The notes beneath the pieces were generated by a model. The model was not told the origin of the DNA. It did not search any database and saw nothing but the letters and a program-made list of their open reading frames with translations. The translations under genes were made by a program, and so were the position numbers. DNA of 64,000 bases from Halictus rubicundus (taxonomy: Eukaryota; Arthropoda; Insecta; Hymenoptera; Halictidae), in NCBI RefSeq assembly GCF_050948215.1, contig NC_135158.1:4635822-4699821 (forward strand), in the 5' to 3' direction. Position 1 is the first letter of the stretch. Every line of letters begins with the position of its first letter. Below are positions 1 through 12,900 of the stretch, piece after piece.

Positions 1-66
1 CCACTTGCTGTCCACGGATCCGCGCTTTCTCCGTCTTTCTTTTTGCTTTGGATGGACGGTAAATTC

Positions 67-432
67 CAGAGATGTGCGAAAACCCGAACAATTCGAATCG
101 GGACGTGTCGGGAATTGTTTCGGGATAGAGACGGATTCCAGCAAAATTTTTGGGATTCACCCATATGTCGGGATTCCCGAGATTACTCACAATTATGCCG
201 TATTATTCTCGGAAGTGCCAAATTTTTCGAGAACGAGTCGATAATTTTTTTTCTGATAGGGACGGGAAAATTTCTTGAGAATGTTTTTTCATTCCAGAGA
301 ATATTCTCGATTATTCAGGGGAGTCACGACAAAGTCACAGTTTACGAGAAGCCTACTTGCCTCGGGCCGACCTGACCCAACCCGACCCGGTCCATCGACT
401 ACCCGTGATTTTCGGGTTTTCGCGCACCTCTG
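67..432. mobile_element. Decayed hAT-type MITE (non-autonomous DNA transposon)
   Basis: The two ends form a 22-bp terminal inverted repeat at 67-88 and 411-432 that matches at 20 of 22 positions and begins CAGAGRTGYGCGAAAACCC. The 8 bp outside each end are GTAAATTC (59-66) and TTAAATTA (433-440), sharing the central TAAATT, which fits a mutated 8-bp target-site duplication. An 8-bp duplication and a CAG-type end are typical of the hAT superfamily. The 366-bp interior has no transposase-like ORF, and CCCGACC-type GC-rich motifs repeat near the right end. Mutated ends and flanks suggest an old insertion. Confidence 0.72.
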
Positions 433-3325
433 TTAAATTAGCTTGCTCCATTATTAATGGTGGTATTGGTCGAGGCCGTGAGTCTGATTTACGCGACAGG
501 TAAGAGCACCGGCGAACAAGGTGAGCACGCGTGCAGCCGTGCAGCCGACCGATTTCACTTTCCCCGACGAGGAAGGTGCCTCTCCCTCTATTCCATCTCT
601 TTCTTTCGGTTTTTTTCCCAAGCAGGGAAAGTAAAAGAGAGGCGGCGCGGATGTGTTGCCGTACCAAGAGCGACGAAGACAGCGTAGAACCGTGAGAAAG
701 ACAACGAGCGAAGGTGTGAAATGTCGATCGCCGGATACGAGAGAGTTTCTCCCCATTTTTCCGGTAACTGCCGCCGCCGCCGCGACCAAAACCGATCGAC
801 TTTCTTCCTAGGGATTTCCTTTTTCGCAAACGAGCTCCGCGAAACGGCTTCCACAAGGCCCCCGGACACATAATTGCCCGTAGAAAGTCCCGGATTGCGT
901 AACCCGCCCGATCATGTTATCAACCTACATCGCGAGAAAGGGATCATTCTATTTCCTATAAATGAACTGCGATTTTAACTTGCCCTATGATTTGTTTCAC
1001 TGCCACCGTGACGATTTGAAATTCTATGGCGGCCATCATTCCGGGGAAAACGAGGCGAATTTATGCTGCGAGAAGAATCTTATTTGATGAACATTTCCAG
1101 TGCCTGAAAAATTAAATTTACCAGTGGCTAGGTAACAGAAAAATGGAATTGTATTTTCGTTCGAAGAAAACTTTCTGCAAGAAGTCCTACAAGATCTTTC
1201 CTATTGTCCGACACACATTTGAGAATCGTGGTCACCGCGAACCTCCGCCTACAAACTTCTCCTTTGTCCAGACCCGACAAAAGTGGATGCAAAGCGGCGC
1301 CGAGTGTCGAGCGCTAAAGCCGCCTTTTCACGTGCGAGCTGCCACTTTAATTCTTCCGGACACTCCTTCCCTCTGTTACTTTGTTTCCATATAATCCATA
1401 TAACGATAATCTATTTCCGCGACTCGCCCTCTCTCTCTCTCTCTCTCTCTCTCTATTTCTCTTGTCCGGCTTAATTAATTATAATTTCCCGCAATTCAGC
1501 GGATGATATCGATTCTTGCGTACGTTTGATCGCTGCCTGGGAATGCCTATCAAACCCGACCGAGCAATTTAATCCGAGATTATAGCCATTAATTATTATT
1601 AGATCCCAGTAAAGAGGATTTTAACTGGACAACCGATCCGTTCCGCGGTTCGAGGATCGATCCGCGCCGGCGAACCTAAGACACTTATGAGTCACGGTGG
1701 ATCGAGGCGTGGTGATTAAGCGCTTCAGATTCTGGGCCGTTGATCGCCGCCGCTGGATCGAGAGATCTCCCTTCGATCTAATCCTGGAATCCGCGCCGTC
1801 GAGTTACACTTTCTTGGATACATCTTTGGCCAGGCCTCGGTTCTCAATTAGCCCCTTGTCTTACAATATCGGGTAATCAACGTTTCGAACAGGATCCATT
1901 AACTGTGCATATTATTCGTTTTAGTCGAACGAAAATCAAATTCCATCTCTGTATCGATATTTAATCGTTCGAGAATATATGGGCTGACATGGGTGCCAAT
2001 TCGATTCTACCTCCAACATAGCAATATTTAAATTATTTATTTGTATAAAGAATACAAATCTGCAGAGATTAGTGCACAAAAAATATATGATTCTATTAAA
2101 AAAATCGAAGTTGAAGTTTCGAAGTTCTTGACACGTCCACTTATAATAACATTATTACGCGAATGTCTTGAAACCATTTACTCTGCATGAAAACGTTCCT
2201 CGCTGTGAATAATAATAATAATAATCAAAGTGTTAAGTGCCAATTTAATTTTTAGCCATTGGAAGAAGTAGAGGTACAAGGAGCCAACAGAAAGAGGTAC
2301 TCATTCAAATTATGAGAAGGACCAAAAATAACAAGGATTTGCATCCTCCATTTTAGAAAATGGCTGCTAGCTCTACGATAAATGAACGGAGATCCAATTA
2401 TCACCCAAGACAACTTATCAGGTGTCCATCAAACCGGGTAGCGAGTTTCATCGAGAAAGGTTCATCCTGATCGGAGTACCCAGCCCTGCTATACTGGGTC
2501 GCGAGCGCGGAGGCATCCAGGTTGGACCGGGCCCATAATCCACTTCCTGCTGGCCGAGCCGGGTCTGATAAGAGCAAGGTAGTACATCGTGGTCGATAAA
2601 TCGTATCGAGGAAGCGATCGTCGAGAGCGTGGACGCGTGCCGGGGCTGGGACCGGTGGCCTCGATCGTGACACGATGACCGTATCCCCTGTGGAGTTGGG
2701 TCGAACGTGCGAACGTGTACTCCGCTATCTCTTCGTCGTCCCGAAACCCGGAGTTCAACGTTCTTTGTTCGGTTTTCGGCTCGAGCGATCAGCCGCGGAC
2801 GAGAGGATCGCGGACTTGACGTGTTGGCCGAGTCCCCTTTCCCTGTGTGTGTGTCTGTGTGTGTGTCTATGCGTGCGCGTCTGTACGTGTGTCTCACGTT
2901 CTAGCCGAGAGGAGAGATCAACTCGTCTCTCTCGATCCGGCCGGAGCCGTGATCCATCGGTCTCCGTTCATCTTGCGCGCGGCTCCTCGCCTATCTGTCT
3001 CTAGCTGAACAGTGAACACGCCAGGCGGGTCAACGCACCTAGCCTAACGAGCGACCAGCCAGCCAACCTATCCATTCTGCCTACCTACCTACCCATCTAC
3101 CTACTTATCGTCACTTATTCACCAGACCTTCGGCCCGGTCCCCTTCGATCCCGAATTGGTGAATCGTGCCGCCTCCCACTCGACCCCTCGCCGATGCCAA
3201 CACTATGAACGCTCAGACGAGGCTCGCGGTACCACAGACGATTTTTCTTGCGATTGACACTAAAGGATGAAGAGCAAGCTTCTTCCTCGATTGTAGATCA
3301 CACTGTGCAGAATTTTATAATTTAG
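433..3325. other. Non-coding stretch
   Basis: No gene was recognised. ORFs here are short, overlap one another on both strands and lack recognisable domains or splice-bounded exons. The region holds a (CT)n run at about 1429-1454 and a (TG)n-rich patch near 2846-2894. Confidence 0.5.
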
Positions 3326-3552
3326 AAGATGGTTTCGTATCCTGTGGTACATGGAACCGACATGATTTTGGCACACGGTACAGGTTGAGACACTTAACTG
3401 TACCACCTCATTTTTAATTCGGAAGATTATTTCATAGTCTGTGGTGCGAGAATTGATGACTCTCGTCTGTCTCGATCTGGAACCGATATAGTCTGGAGAT
3501 AAATCATGATTGTAGCACACGGTCCGGGATGAGACACTTAACTGTACCAGCT
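3326..3552. repeat. Diverged local tandem duplication
   Basis: Two related copies lie side by side. The blocks AAGATGGTTTCGTATCCTGTGG (3326) and AAGATTATTTCATAGTCTGTGG (3423) correspond. Further on, GCACACGGT (3371) and GCACACGGT (3516) are each followed by a near-identical GAGACACTTAACTGTACCA block. The offset grows from 97 to 145 nt between the two matched blocks, so the second copy carries an extra stretch of about 48 nt. No coding potential is seen. Confidence 0.6.
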
Positions 3553-6320
3553 AAATTTACTTGTAAACTAAACGTACCCGATTTCCATAAGAATTTTTCT
3601 TACTAATATTACATTAATATTTTGATTTTTCAGTGAGTTGCAATTTTATTCAGATTTTTAGTGAAAAGTATTGAGAAAATGAACCAGTGAATGTGTTGGG
3701 TAACATTGATTTCAGTGCGATTTTTGAGAAGGATCACCGGGCGTGCAGCGGTAATGGGAGGAGAGGGGCCGAGGGGAGGGCACGGTGATAATTCGTGAGC
3801 CCGTATCGATGGAACACGGCATGGCGCCCCTCGCCTCGTCAGGTCACTGATCCAGCTTGAATCGATTCGCAAAAAACGGGCTCCGCTCTTCGGGGACCGA
3901 GGGGCACGCGGGCGGAGGCATCCTCCTCCAGGTGGGGGAAAGGTATCACACGGTCAGAAGCTTTTTACCTCGAAAAAGAGGACTGCCTGGGCCTCGATTA
4001 ACTGCGGCCCGGTCAGCTCGTCAAGGAATCTGGACGAGTTCCGAGGCTATTGTTCCTGGGCGTCGCTCTAGACCTAGACATTGGGTGGCCGGTGAATTTT
4101 ATAGGCAATGATCTTTTTGGAGGATCTTCCTCCGAGCCACAGGATCTTTCTTGGAGCCGGAGGACCTTTGTTCTTGGCTCTGTGGGAGGCTGAAGGGTGT
4201 TTTGCCTTGGTGGGCGATTTGGAGCGAAATCTTATATGGGGGACTATAAGATAGGTTGTTTGGGAGACTTTTTGGGAGACGAACCACATTGCACAAGCGT
4301 GTTCTTTTTCTCTTTTTGACGGTGAATGACCTTTCTGCTTGATGATGTTCGATGGACGATGGTAGAAGCATACAAGACAATACGTACCTCTTGATACGTT
4401 GTGTAGAGTAAAATCGAAAATTGCTGAACTGGTTTCGGTAGACTGGTTAATTTATTAAGTTTGGCAGATTTTTCGGAGATGCAGAAGTGTCTTTAGTCCC
4501 TCTTGGATGTTCAGCAAACTTCATTTCTGGATGATCGAGTAAAGTGAAATCGTTAATGCGTCCCAGCGGCGCGTATCAAGATCGACGTTGGATTAGGCAG
4601 AATTTGTTCGAGGTACCGGGGATATTAGTGATAAAAGATAAGTTTCATGTTCGCGGTTAGGCGTATCGACGGCAGGGATCGCCGAGTAGGAAGTGGAGGC
4701 CGTGGCCAATCGTGAATCCAGCACGTAACGCGTTCAACGAGTCTTCAAGTAATCAATTCCGGGGGATCGATAAATTGTCGAGTCCATTGGACTTTGCCTC
4801 TGACTGTTAAGAGAAATGTCAAAGTGCTTGTATACAAACTCCCAATGAATCACGCTCGCAATACGATAGCGGAGCCTCTTGTCTACTCATCGTCAAGGTC
4901 GGACCACACACTATTTGCAAATAAAAAGCTGCCTGGTCGATTTGTCGAACGTGTTAATGGACCGCGAAAATAAGAGTGAGTCACGATCAAGTTTAATCGG
5001 TCAAACGACACGAAACAAATCCAAACGTCGAATTAAATCGATAGAGGACGCCGCGAAGGACAGAGGACTCGAGCCATGGATCTGGGATCTTCGTGATCCA
5101 GCAGGCTCAAACGAAACTCTAATTAGGAAGTAGAGACCGCAACGAAACGTCCGACCGCGGTGTTCCATGACGAGCGTTTCTCGCCGGCGATGATTCAGGC
5201 GTTCGAGTTAGTTTAGCGTCCGATCTCGCGAAAGTTCCCAAGCGGCCCCCAGAGATCCATGTCGATCCATTAAACCGTCGCCGATCGATCGCGACGACTA
5301 CGATCACCTCGCTCGTTGGTTAACAACGACGAAAACGCGACGATAAACAATAACCGACGCGATCCGATCCGCGCGATCGATCCGGCAGCCGCGCGCAAAG
5401 GTCCGGCCGATTCTTTCCCAGCCGATTTCCCGGAAGCGCGTTTCCCAGCGAGGCGGCGCGCTCCGAACGGCGAAATTCGATCGTGTTTCAGCGTTCCCGG
5501 GCGCGAGTCGCGGCGGATCGTCGGGACAGGGTGAACGGCCGACCTAGAGGCTGCGCGCTGCGTCGCGCTCAGAGCTCAGACCGGCTGAGAGCGGCTGAGA
5601 ACTCTCGCGGGAGATTCGAGCACGCCTGGAACCCGGACCAGAGAGAACACGCCGGAAAATTCCCTTTTTGCAACACTGAAACGTCGTAAGTCTGTCGGAA
5701 ACTGAAGGTGATCCATTAGCGGACTCCTTTGAGAAGTGTTGAAACTATTGGTACTAAGTAGTTGATAGTTAGAACTGATTAGCACTTAATTTTTGGATCG
5801 GAGTACCTGGACCAGCACAAATCTCTAGATAAAAATTCTCTCTGTTAAAAAAAGATGACGTGAATCCTCCACGAGAGGTAGTTGACACTGTAACTGGATC
5901 AGTCACAATCTAGTCAGGAATTGAACGGATTCAGAGGCTGCATAGTCTTCGTGGATCTGGGAACCTGGACCACACAGACCATAATAATCTACGGTATAAG
6001 AGGATCATCCGCAAGAATCAAACATTCCAAACGCCAAAAGCTTAGTCATCCGCGTTCGAGACTGCGCCGTTGATAGTGTGAACCATTATAATTCTCGCAG
6101 GCGAGTTTGAATGTTGCTGTTTGTCACGCTTCTTCCCGGTTCGTTCGCCGGCTAAATGGATTAATTACCCCGAAGCGATTAAGGGGATTCTTCCGAAACG
6201 CGAGCGGAAACGATGATGGCGTGTGTGCCAGGACTCCGGTGCGGTGGCATGATCTCGCGGCGATTTACAAGGTGTCCCGCGGGCGGGCGAAAAAACTCGC
6301 ATGGGGAGGAAGAGGAACAG

Positions 6321-6369
6321 GAAGAAGAAGAAGAAGAAGAAGAAGGAGGGGAAGAAGAAGAAGAAGAAG
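6321..6369. repeat. (GAA)n purine tract
   Basis: Two runs of GAA triplets (6321-6345 and 6351-6369) are separated by a short GGAGGG interruption. Read as protein they give poly-Glu/Lys/Arg ORFs that should not be called genes. Confidence 0.85.
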
Positions 6370-6549
6370 CGACAGCGATCTTAATCGCGCGCGGCGCGGA
6401 CGTGATCCTAGGTCGTCGAAGGACTCGGAAGTCGAGGTAACACCGTGACGGCGAGCCTCGCAGCTTGCTCCACTAGCGGCTGGGAAAAAGTGAAAGACAC
6501 TATGAGAGGAGGATGCGATGGAAAGAGAGCGATCGGGGTGGGGGCGGCT

Positions 6550-6575
6550 GAGAGAGAGAGAGAGAGAGAGAGAGA
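6550..6575. repeat. (GA)n microsatellite
   Basis: Uninterrupted GA dinucleotide run of about 26 nt within a long purine-rich stretch (about 6480-6800). Confidence 0.9.
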
Positions 6576-7700
6576 TGAGAAAGGAGGAGAAGCAATCCGG
6601 CGAGAGAAGGAGCTGGGGGCCGGCAGACGGAGAAGGAATGAGGAAGAGGAGACGACGCGGAGAGGGTGACGTCGGTGGAAAGGTGCGAAGGCGAGGGAGG
6701 ACAGGAGGAAGCGAGCCGAACGCTGAACAGGGACAGCCTGATCGAACCAGAAGAGAGACGGGATAGTGCAAGAGGGAAGACCGTTGGTGGAAGGAACGAG
6801 AGATAGATGGTTAGGTGGAAGAGAAGGAGAGTCACTCGCTCGAGTTGTCGAGGCGATTGTCCCGATGTGCGTGGCAAAGTTTTGCGCCGGGCTCTCCCTG
6901 ACCTAACCACTCCGCCTTTCTCGACTCGGCTCGGCTCGGCTCGTCTCGAGACTGCCACCGACGGTCACCCGCTTCCTGGACACCGGCCGCCGGTCACCGA
7001 AATCCTGCTGCACGTTGATTCCTTCAATTTCTGGAGGGTCTTTGGGGACCTCGACGGGACCAATGGTACCGAGTTGAACAGTCTGCTTGAGTCGGTTCAC
7101 TTCCTAAAAGGGCTGTTACGAAACGTCACTAATGGCAACCTCTTCTTGCATTTTACAAACTCACGAACACCGCAAACGCATAAAGGCTCGCGTTCGCTCG
7201 TCACAGTGGCTTCTCTCCGTACGCATAAATTTTTCACCCACATAGGAGCGTAGCCGGCCCTCGGTGCAGCACTTATGGCACAACAATGGCATCACCGATC
7301 GTCCCCGCCGACCGGAGTGTCTAATCCCGCCATTACCCGGTTAATGAGTCGGTGCATCGCGCGTCAGCGTGGCAGAGCTAAAAGCGTGGAAATGGATCGG
7401 TGCGTGGGGCACCAGGCAGGTGTAATTAAAGACGTTTCATCGGGCGACGTGGATCGACCCCCGTTAAAAACCGACGGGGGCACCGACGTTTCGGGGGGCA
7501 GCTTAATTACTCGTAGGCCAATTGGGGGGCGCGGACAGCCTGCGTCCGCTCGGATGCTGCATTCCCGGAGCCCCCGGAACGTCATCTCGAAACTGACTGT
7601 TGCGCAAACGGTTGATCAGTAGGCAGCCTTCTCGTTTGTTGCACAATCTTCCCATCCGTTGCACGGTTAAGGCATTGACGCGGGGAGAACAGAGAACAAA

Positions 7701-7724
7701 GAGAGAGAGAGAGAGAGAGAGAGA
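7701..7724. repeat. (GA)n microsatellite
   Basis: Uninterrupted GA dinucleotide run of 24 nt followed by further purine-rich sequence. Confidence 0.9.
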
Positions 7725-8404
7725 CGAGAAGGATGGTGAAAGAAAGAAATAGAAGGAAGAAAAAGAAGGAAGCGTTGAATGACTGCACGGGGCCGGTCGC
7801 CTTGATCCTGAAGCGATCGGTTAGGGCATCGTTTACCTCTGAACTCCGCGGCACCGGCCGAACGAAATTTCGACGCACGCCGTGGCCGCTGTAAAATGGA
7901 AATTGGTAACCTGTCAGTGAGCCTAAATTATACCGCTTCCTGCTCCGTGGCCCAGACGCCCACGGACCCCCATTCGTACCTCGGGAAACAATCAGCTAAG
8001 CTATTGAAGGATCGAGAGCGAGGACGTTAAAACAAATGCCCTATAAAAGCGAAAGAAAATGTACGACAGCAAGGGAAATATATGACAACCAACTATGTTT
8101 ATACATCGAGTGTCGCTTGACTGCGGGTTTTATTGAATACTATAAAATGCAAATGTTGCACACCTTGGGTGTAAAGGGTATGTGATGGATATTTTTATTC
8201 TGTGAGTCTCTTTCAGCTGTCTTGGAATTTGTCATAGGAATTCCTTGTTAAATAGATTAATTGGAATTGTTTGAAGTTATTTTAGGGGACGGTGTCACAT
8301 TCCTCTTTTAGGCAAACGGTTCTGCACTTATTACTAAATATATGTGCTATACTAGATAGTGTGTATACGAGATAGTGTGTTATACTATCAATGTTACATT
8401 TCAT

Positions 8405-8570
8405 TTGTGATCACAGAAAATTCCTGGTAAAAAATATATACAGCTTGTCAATTAATTTTACTTGCTAAAGACGATTTAAAAGGATCCAGGTTTTTCAATT
8501 GTGGTCACAGAAAATCCCCAACACAAATTGCAGCTTACCAATTAATTGTAGTTGCTAAACGCGATTTATT
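8405..8570. repeat. Diverged local tandem duplication (about 94-nt unit)
   Basis: TTGTGATCACAGAAAATTCC at 8405 and TTGTGGTCACAGAAAATCCC at 8499 start two related copies. Each continues with a CAGCTT-x-CCAATTAATT-type block and TTGCTAAA-x-GCGATTTA. The repeat period is 94 nt. It is non-coding. Confidence 0.62.
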
Positions 8571-9929
8571 AAAGTCAATTAACTAGTTACCAGAGTCAAT
8601 GGACATAATCGCTTAATTTCTTGATCCTGCTCAACGTTTGCAATCGCAGCGCAAGAAAAATGTTAAAAATCCGTTCCGCAGAATTGTCGTCAATGCAGAA
8701 AAATGAGCGATGAAAAACCGTCTTGATCAGCCTGCGAAAAATTCCTGAGTGGCACTGATTCATACCGGAAAACGTCCTCTCAGCCTTCAGGATGCAGGAA
8801 TCATTTCGCAATTTCCTGGTACATGCGGCTGCCACCCACGTCGAGTTCATTGCAATATTATCGACTACTATTAACTCTAAACATTCACAAAAACGACAAC
8901 ATCAATTACAATGAAATTAGTCTGGATGAGTGATATGATAAAACAGCTTACGGCAACATGAGACAATTTCTCGATAAATTTTTCAAAAGCGACAGCAACT
9001 TTGTTCACAAAATTCAACAGGTTTTTAGAACCAATATAACAATTTCACCTAAAGTCATTCAAAAGAAGATGAGATGAGTTTCCATTAGATACAACTCCAC
9101 AATTAAAAAGCATATTAATAGGCTTCCGGTAAGTAAAGTGTTAAAAGCATCGAGTGGATCGGGTAAAAAGTCGATGAAAAAGGGTTCATGTCAGGGATGA
9201 AACCGCGACTTGCTCCAAAAAGCGCGAGACCCATCGCCTCGAGCCACCCACCGCACGGTTCTAGCCTAATAACCGCGTCTATGGTCGTCTCTGTCGCGTT
9301 TATCGTGATTATTGTCGGCGTCCGGATCGATTACTCCCACGCGTGGGCAGTTCACAGTGCCGGCGACACGGGGATTTACATTTCCGCGCAAAAATCGCTT
9401 TAATGACACCGCGCGCGGCGCAGCGAGAAGGTGCACGCAGTCGGCGAATCGAACCTTGAGGATGATCAAGTAATTTATGGTTCCCCTCTGGCCCCCCTTT
9501 GGCCCCCTCGCCGTCTCACTCTTTCTCTGTCTTTCTTTCTCTCTCTCTCTTCTCTCTCTCCGTCTCGGTCGCTCGTTTGTCCGTTCGTTTCTCCGTCTAT
9601 CCTTTCGGAGAGCGCTTGGGCTCTCCTCTCTCGCGCAGGCTGGTCTCTCGGTTTCTCTGCTTCCTCTTCTGTCCCGGTGTGTATCTCTCAGTTAGACTTC
9701 GTAGAAGGACGCTACCCCTCCAAACGTCGAGAGCGGGATGCTGCTGGTGGGACGAGCGAACCGAGTCGTTCACCTTTTATCCCAGTAACACGAAGTCGTA
9801 GCCGCGAGCGACGACGGGCGACAAACTACAAACTGCACGTTCTCGCGGTATATCTACACGACCGATGCCAGGCAGGACTGTGCTTTATTTGTATCGGCCG
9901 ATCAGATGCCGGCGTGTTTCACCGTTCCT

Positions 9930-9972
<43 letters not shown>

Positions 9973-12900
9973 CTTCTTCCTTTTCTTTTTCATTCCACCA
10001 CCTCTCCCTCTCTCCTCCGCCTCCAACTTCTTCTTCTTCTTCTTCGTCGTCGTTGGCCTCGTCGTATTCTTGTTACGTCTCCGTCCGTTAGGCTCGTCTC
10101 TCGTTCCTTCCTGACGATTCTCCTCTGGCCAAAGGGAAGGGGAGGAGGAGGGAGATCGGCTCGTAAAATTCGCTCGACGAATCGCTGCCTGGCCCGGTCC
10201 ACCGGGTCAAATTGATGCCTCCGACTTCCGAGGCCGAGTCCCCCGTCGATCTGCACGATCAAACGAGTTTGATTGATAACCTGGAATCCGCGAAGCTGCA
10301 CGCCTCACAGCCCAGGACCACGGGACATTGTTGCGTTCCGAGACTCGCGCGGAAGCTGCTGCCACGCTCTTTGTTCGCACTTCCGCCACCACGCGGATTC
10401 CGCCGCGGAGAAAGTAGACGCTGGGCGATTGACACACGCCTTGCCGATTTTAGTAGTTCTTCACGGGAAAAATTATCTGCGTGCGATCTCGGTCTGACGA
10501 TTTTTTTTTTAATTTTTATTGTGCTTTTTTTGGGTGGCCGCGGTGTAGATTCTGGAACTATAGAACTGAAGCAAGTCATTTTCTTCCGTCGAGATATTCA
10601 AACTTTTGCGTCTGATATATATATAATTATCAGAGAAAGAAATCGACATAACACATAAATACACTGACAGAAATACAATACGTCGTAACGTAATATATCA
10701 AGTGGCTAATCCCCATTCGTTCTGAAATGTTCTAGAAAGACAAAGTGTTGACAAGAGTCCGTCTACCCTACTTTCATCGTCGTTGAAACCAACCTGACCA
10801 ATGAATCAAAGTCAAAGCAATAAACGTTCGCCGAAGAAATACCTGCCATTTCCTCGAGGTGTTTTTGACATAATACGTAAAGTGGTCGATTGCTGGTTTA
10901 GAAAATTTCTGCAAACACAAAGGATTAATGCCCCATTTTAGGGTCACCGTCACACAAGGTCAGGCATAGAAGCTACCTTTTCATTCCGGAATTGAACGCG
11001 ACCGTGTTCGGCAATGAGTACCTTGTCTCCCGGCAGCGATGAAATACGAGCCTTCCGCGAAGTAACCCTTTTCTCTTAATCCGCTCGGGAGGGCAGAGCA
11101 CGGCGGTATTGACGCGAAACGTTCGAGCTGTAAACGCGCCGGTGTATACGTTTTCCGTACGGAACCCCGTAAACCCATTGCCCATTCGGCCCCTTGGTCG
11201 GTCAGCATTGAACTCTTAGGGTTTGGGGGATTCGGTTCAGGTACACGGACAGACTGACAAACAGACAACCATGTTCGGAACTGCGTTTAGTCGAATACGT
11301 GGAAGAATCGTAGTCTCTCCCGCGAACGGCCGAAGCCGTTTATTGCGCGTCGCAACTATTCTTAAGTGCGCCGTGGATTAAGGGTGTGGCCCACCGCACT
11401 TACCGTTCTGGCCCCATTACGACAACAGGCCGTACCGTGGCTCCTCGTTTGCACCGGGAGACAATGACCGGTGGCCCCAGACGGCCTACCTTCCGTCGTC
11501 CCACCTTCAGCAACACCATATCGGTCCGGGAATTACTGGGACCTGAACCCGCCGATCGACCCTCCACTTCCGTTTCGTCAATTTATAACCCCCGCGATTC
11601 TTGCTTTCCGCACTTCACAATTTCCAATTATTTCTCACCGTTTTCATACAGAAGAAATACACTATGGAATTGCAGGATCTTGGAGGGGGTTACAAAATTA
11701 ACCCTTCGCCGGCGTTACGAGTCGTTTAGGGTCAGGAAAACATTTCTTCGAGACTGCGTGGATTTTTATTGCAAATATTGATTGAACATTCCGACCAATT
11801 ATCACCTATACGTTGCATTAAAGACTTCAATAATTATCACAGAATTGTTTTCAGACGTCATGAAAATTGTAAGTACATACATATTTCTCTAATGAACATT
11901 TATATCTTCCAGTAAGTTGATTTCTACTCATCAAACAAAAATATTCACATTTGTATTTGTACATAAATTGATCAATCGTAGTGGTTTTCAATGGAATGCA
12001 TTTCCATTATTATTATCAGGTTGTTTCGAAACCTGATTCAGCACCATTTAATTATTTGTAACTGGATTCAGAGGTCACAGAAAGTGAACTGAAATCTCTT
12101 CGGGAAACGTTTCCACAATTTGCTGCAATGAAAATATAGGGAACTTTTATTTTTAAAAAATCGTAATCATGTGGACAACGTAGGAAAACACATTTTCCGA
12201 GGAAACACGATCGACGTTTTGTTGCTAATCGTCGGACAATGGGGTGGCAGCCACGCAGACGGAAATCGACACCAGCTTCGCGCTTTTCCGGCATTTCTGA
12301 CCGATTGCGTAAGCGTCCGGCCGTCCCGTCGATTCGAGATATAGAGCCTATTAGCTAACGAGCTTCCTTATCGGGAGGATTAGGGCTGGAACGAAGGGAA
12401 GTCGCAGAATTCCAGTTCGTAGGACGAACGTAGGATGCGGCCGGCCGCGGACGCGGACGCGCTAACCGCGCGCGCGATGATTTAATGCCAAGTGCCCGGA
12501 GTTTATTTTCGCGGGCATTGGCATGGTGCGTGTCGCGAGCGTCGCCGTTTCGCTCCGTTTTCTTAAAATACCCAGGAAATCCCTTCCTACTCGGATCTGC
12601 CGAAACAAGAAGAAAACCCACCGTACACCAACAAAAAAGATACGACTCATCGTTGTTTGCGCGCGATTCGTATCGTCACGCGGCGGTTCACCGCCGATAG
12701 AAAGGCAAAAACCGTCGTCGGTGAAAAGCCAGAGGTGGACAGGAAGCAGAAGAAACCAAGTTCGGCGATAACATTGCGTCCCGTGGGGCTGCGCACGCCG
12801 CCGGTCGCAAGACGATAACGACGGGAATCGATTTTACACGAGGTCAATGAATTCGCTGTTCCGTTCCATGCTGCAGAAGTCGCTCCGTTCGGAGACCGTT

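Larger units (their letters stand above)
3553..8404. other. Non-coding stretch rich in purine tracts
   Basis: No gene was recognised. ORFs in this interval are low-complexity readings of purine or pyrimidine tracts. The notable content is a (GAA)n-rich tract at 6321-6369, (GA)n at 6550-6575 and (GA)n at 7701-7724. GC-rich unique sequence around 5150-5600 and 6840-7620 is open in several frames on both strands, which is expected of GC-rich DNA and is not evidence for a gene. Confidence 0.5.

Noticed and set aside
6107..6771. Long overlapping ORFs on both strands over purine repeats (poly-Glu/Arg or Leu-rich readings)
   Set aside because: They are translations of (GAA)n and (GA)n tracts, with no domain and open in several frames at once.
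6903..7253. Protein-like readings on both strands near 7.0-7.2 kb
   Set aside because: Both strands give plausible-looking but unrecognised sequence. There are no exon boundaries I could defend.
10212..10658. 148-codon + strand ORF
   Set aside because: No recognisable domain, no splice-site framework, and the opposite strand is equally open. GC-rich composition explains the length.
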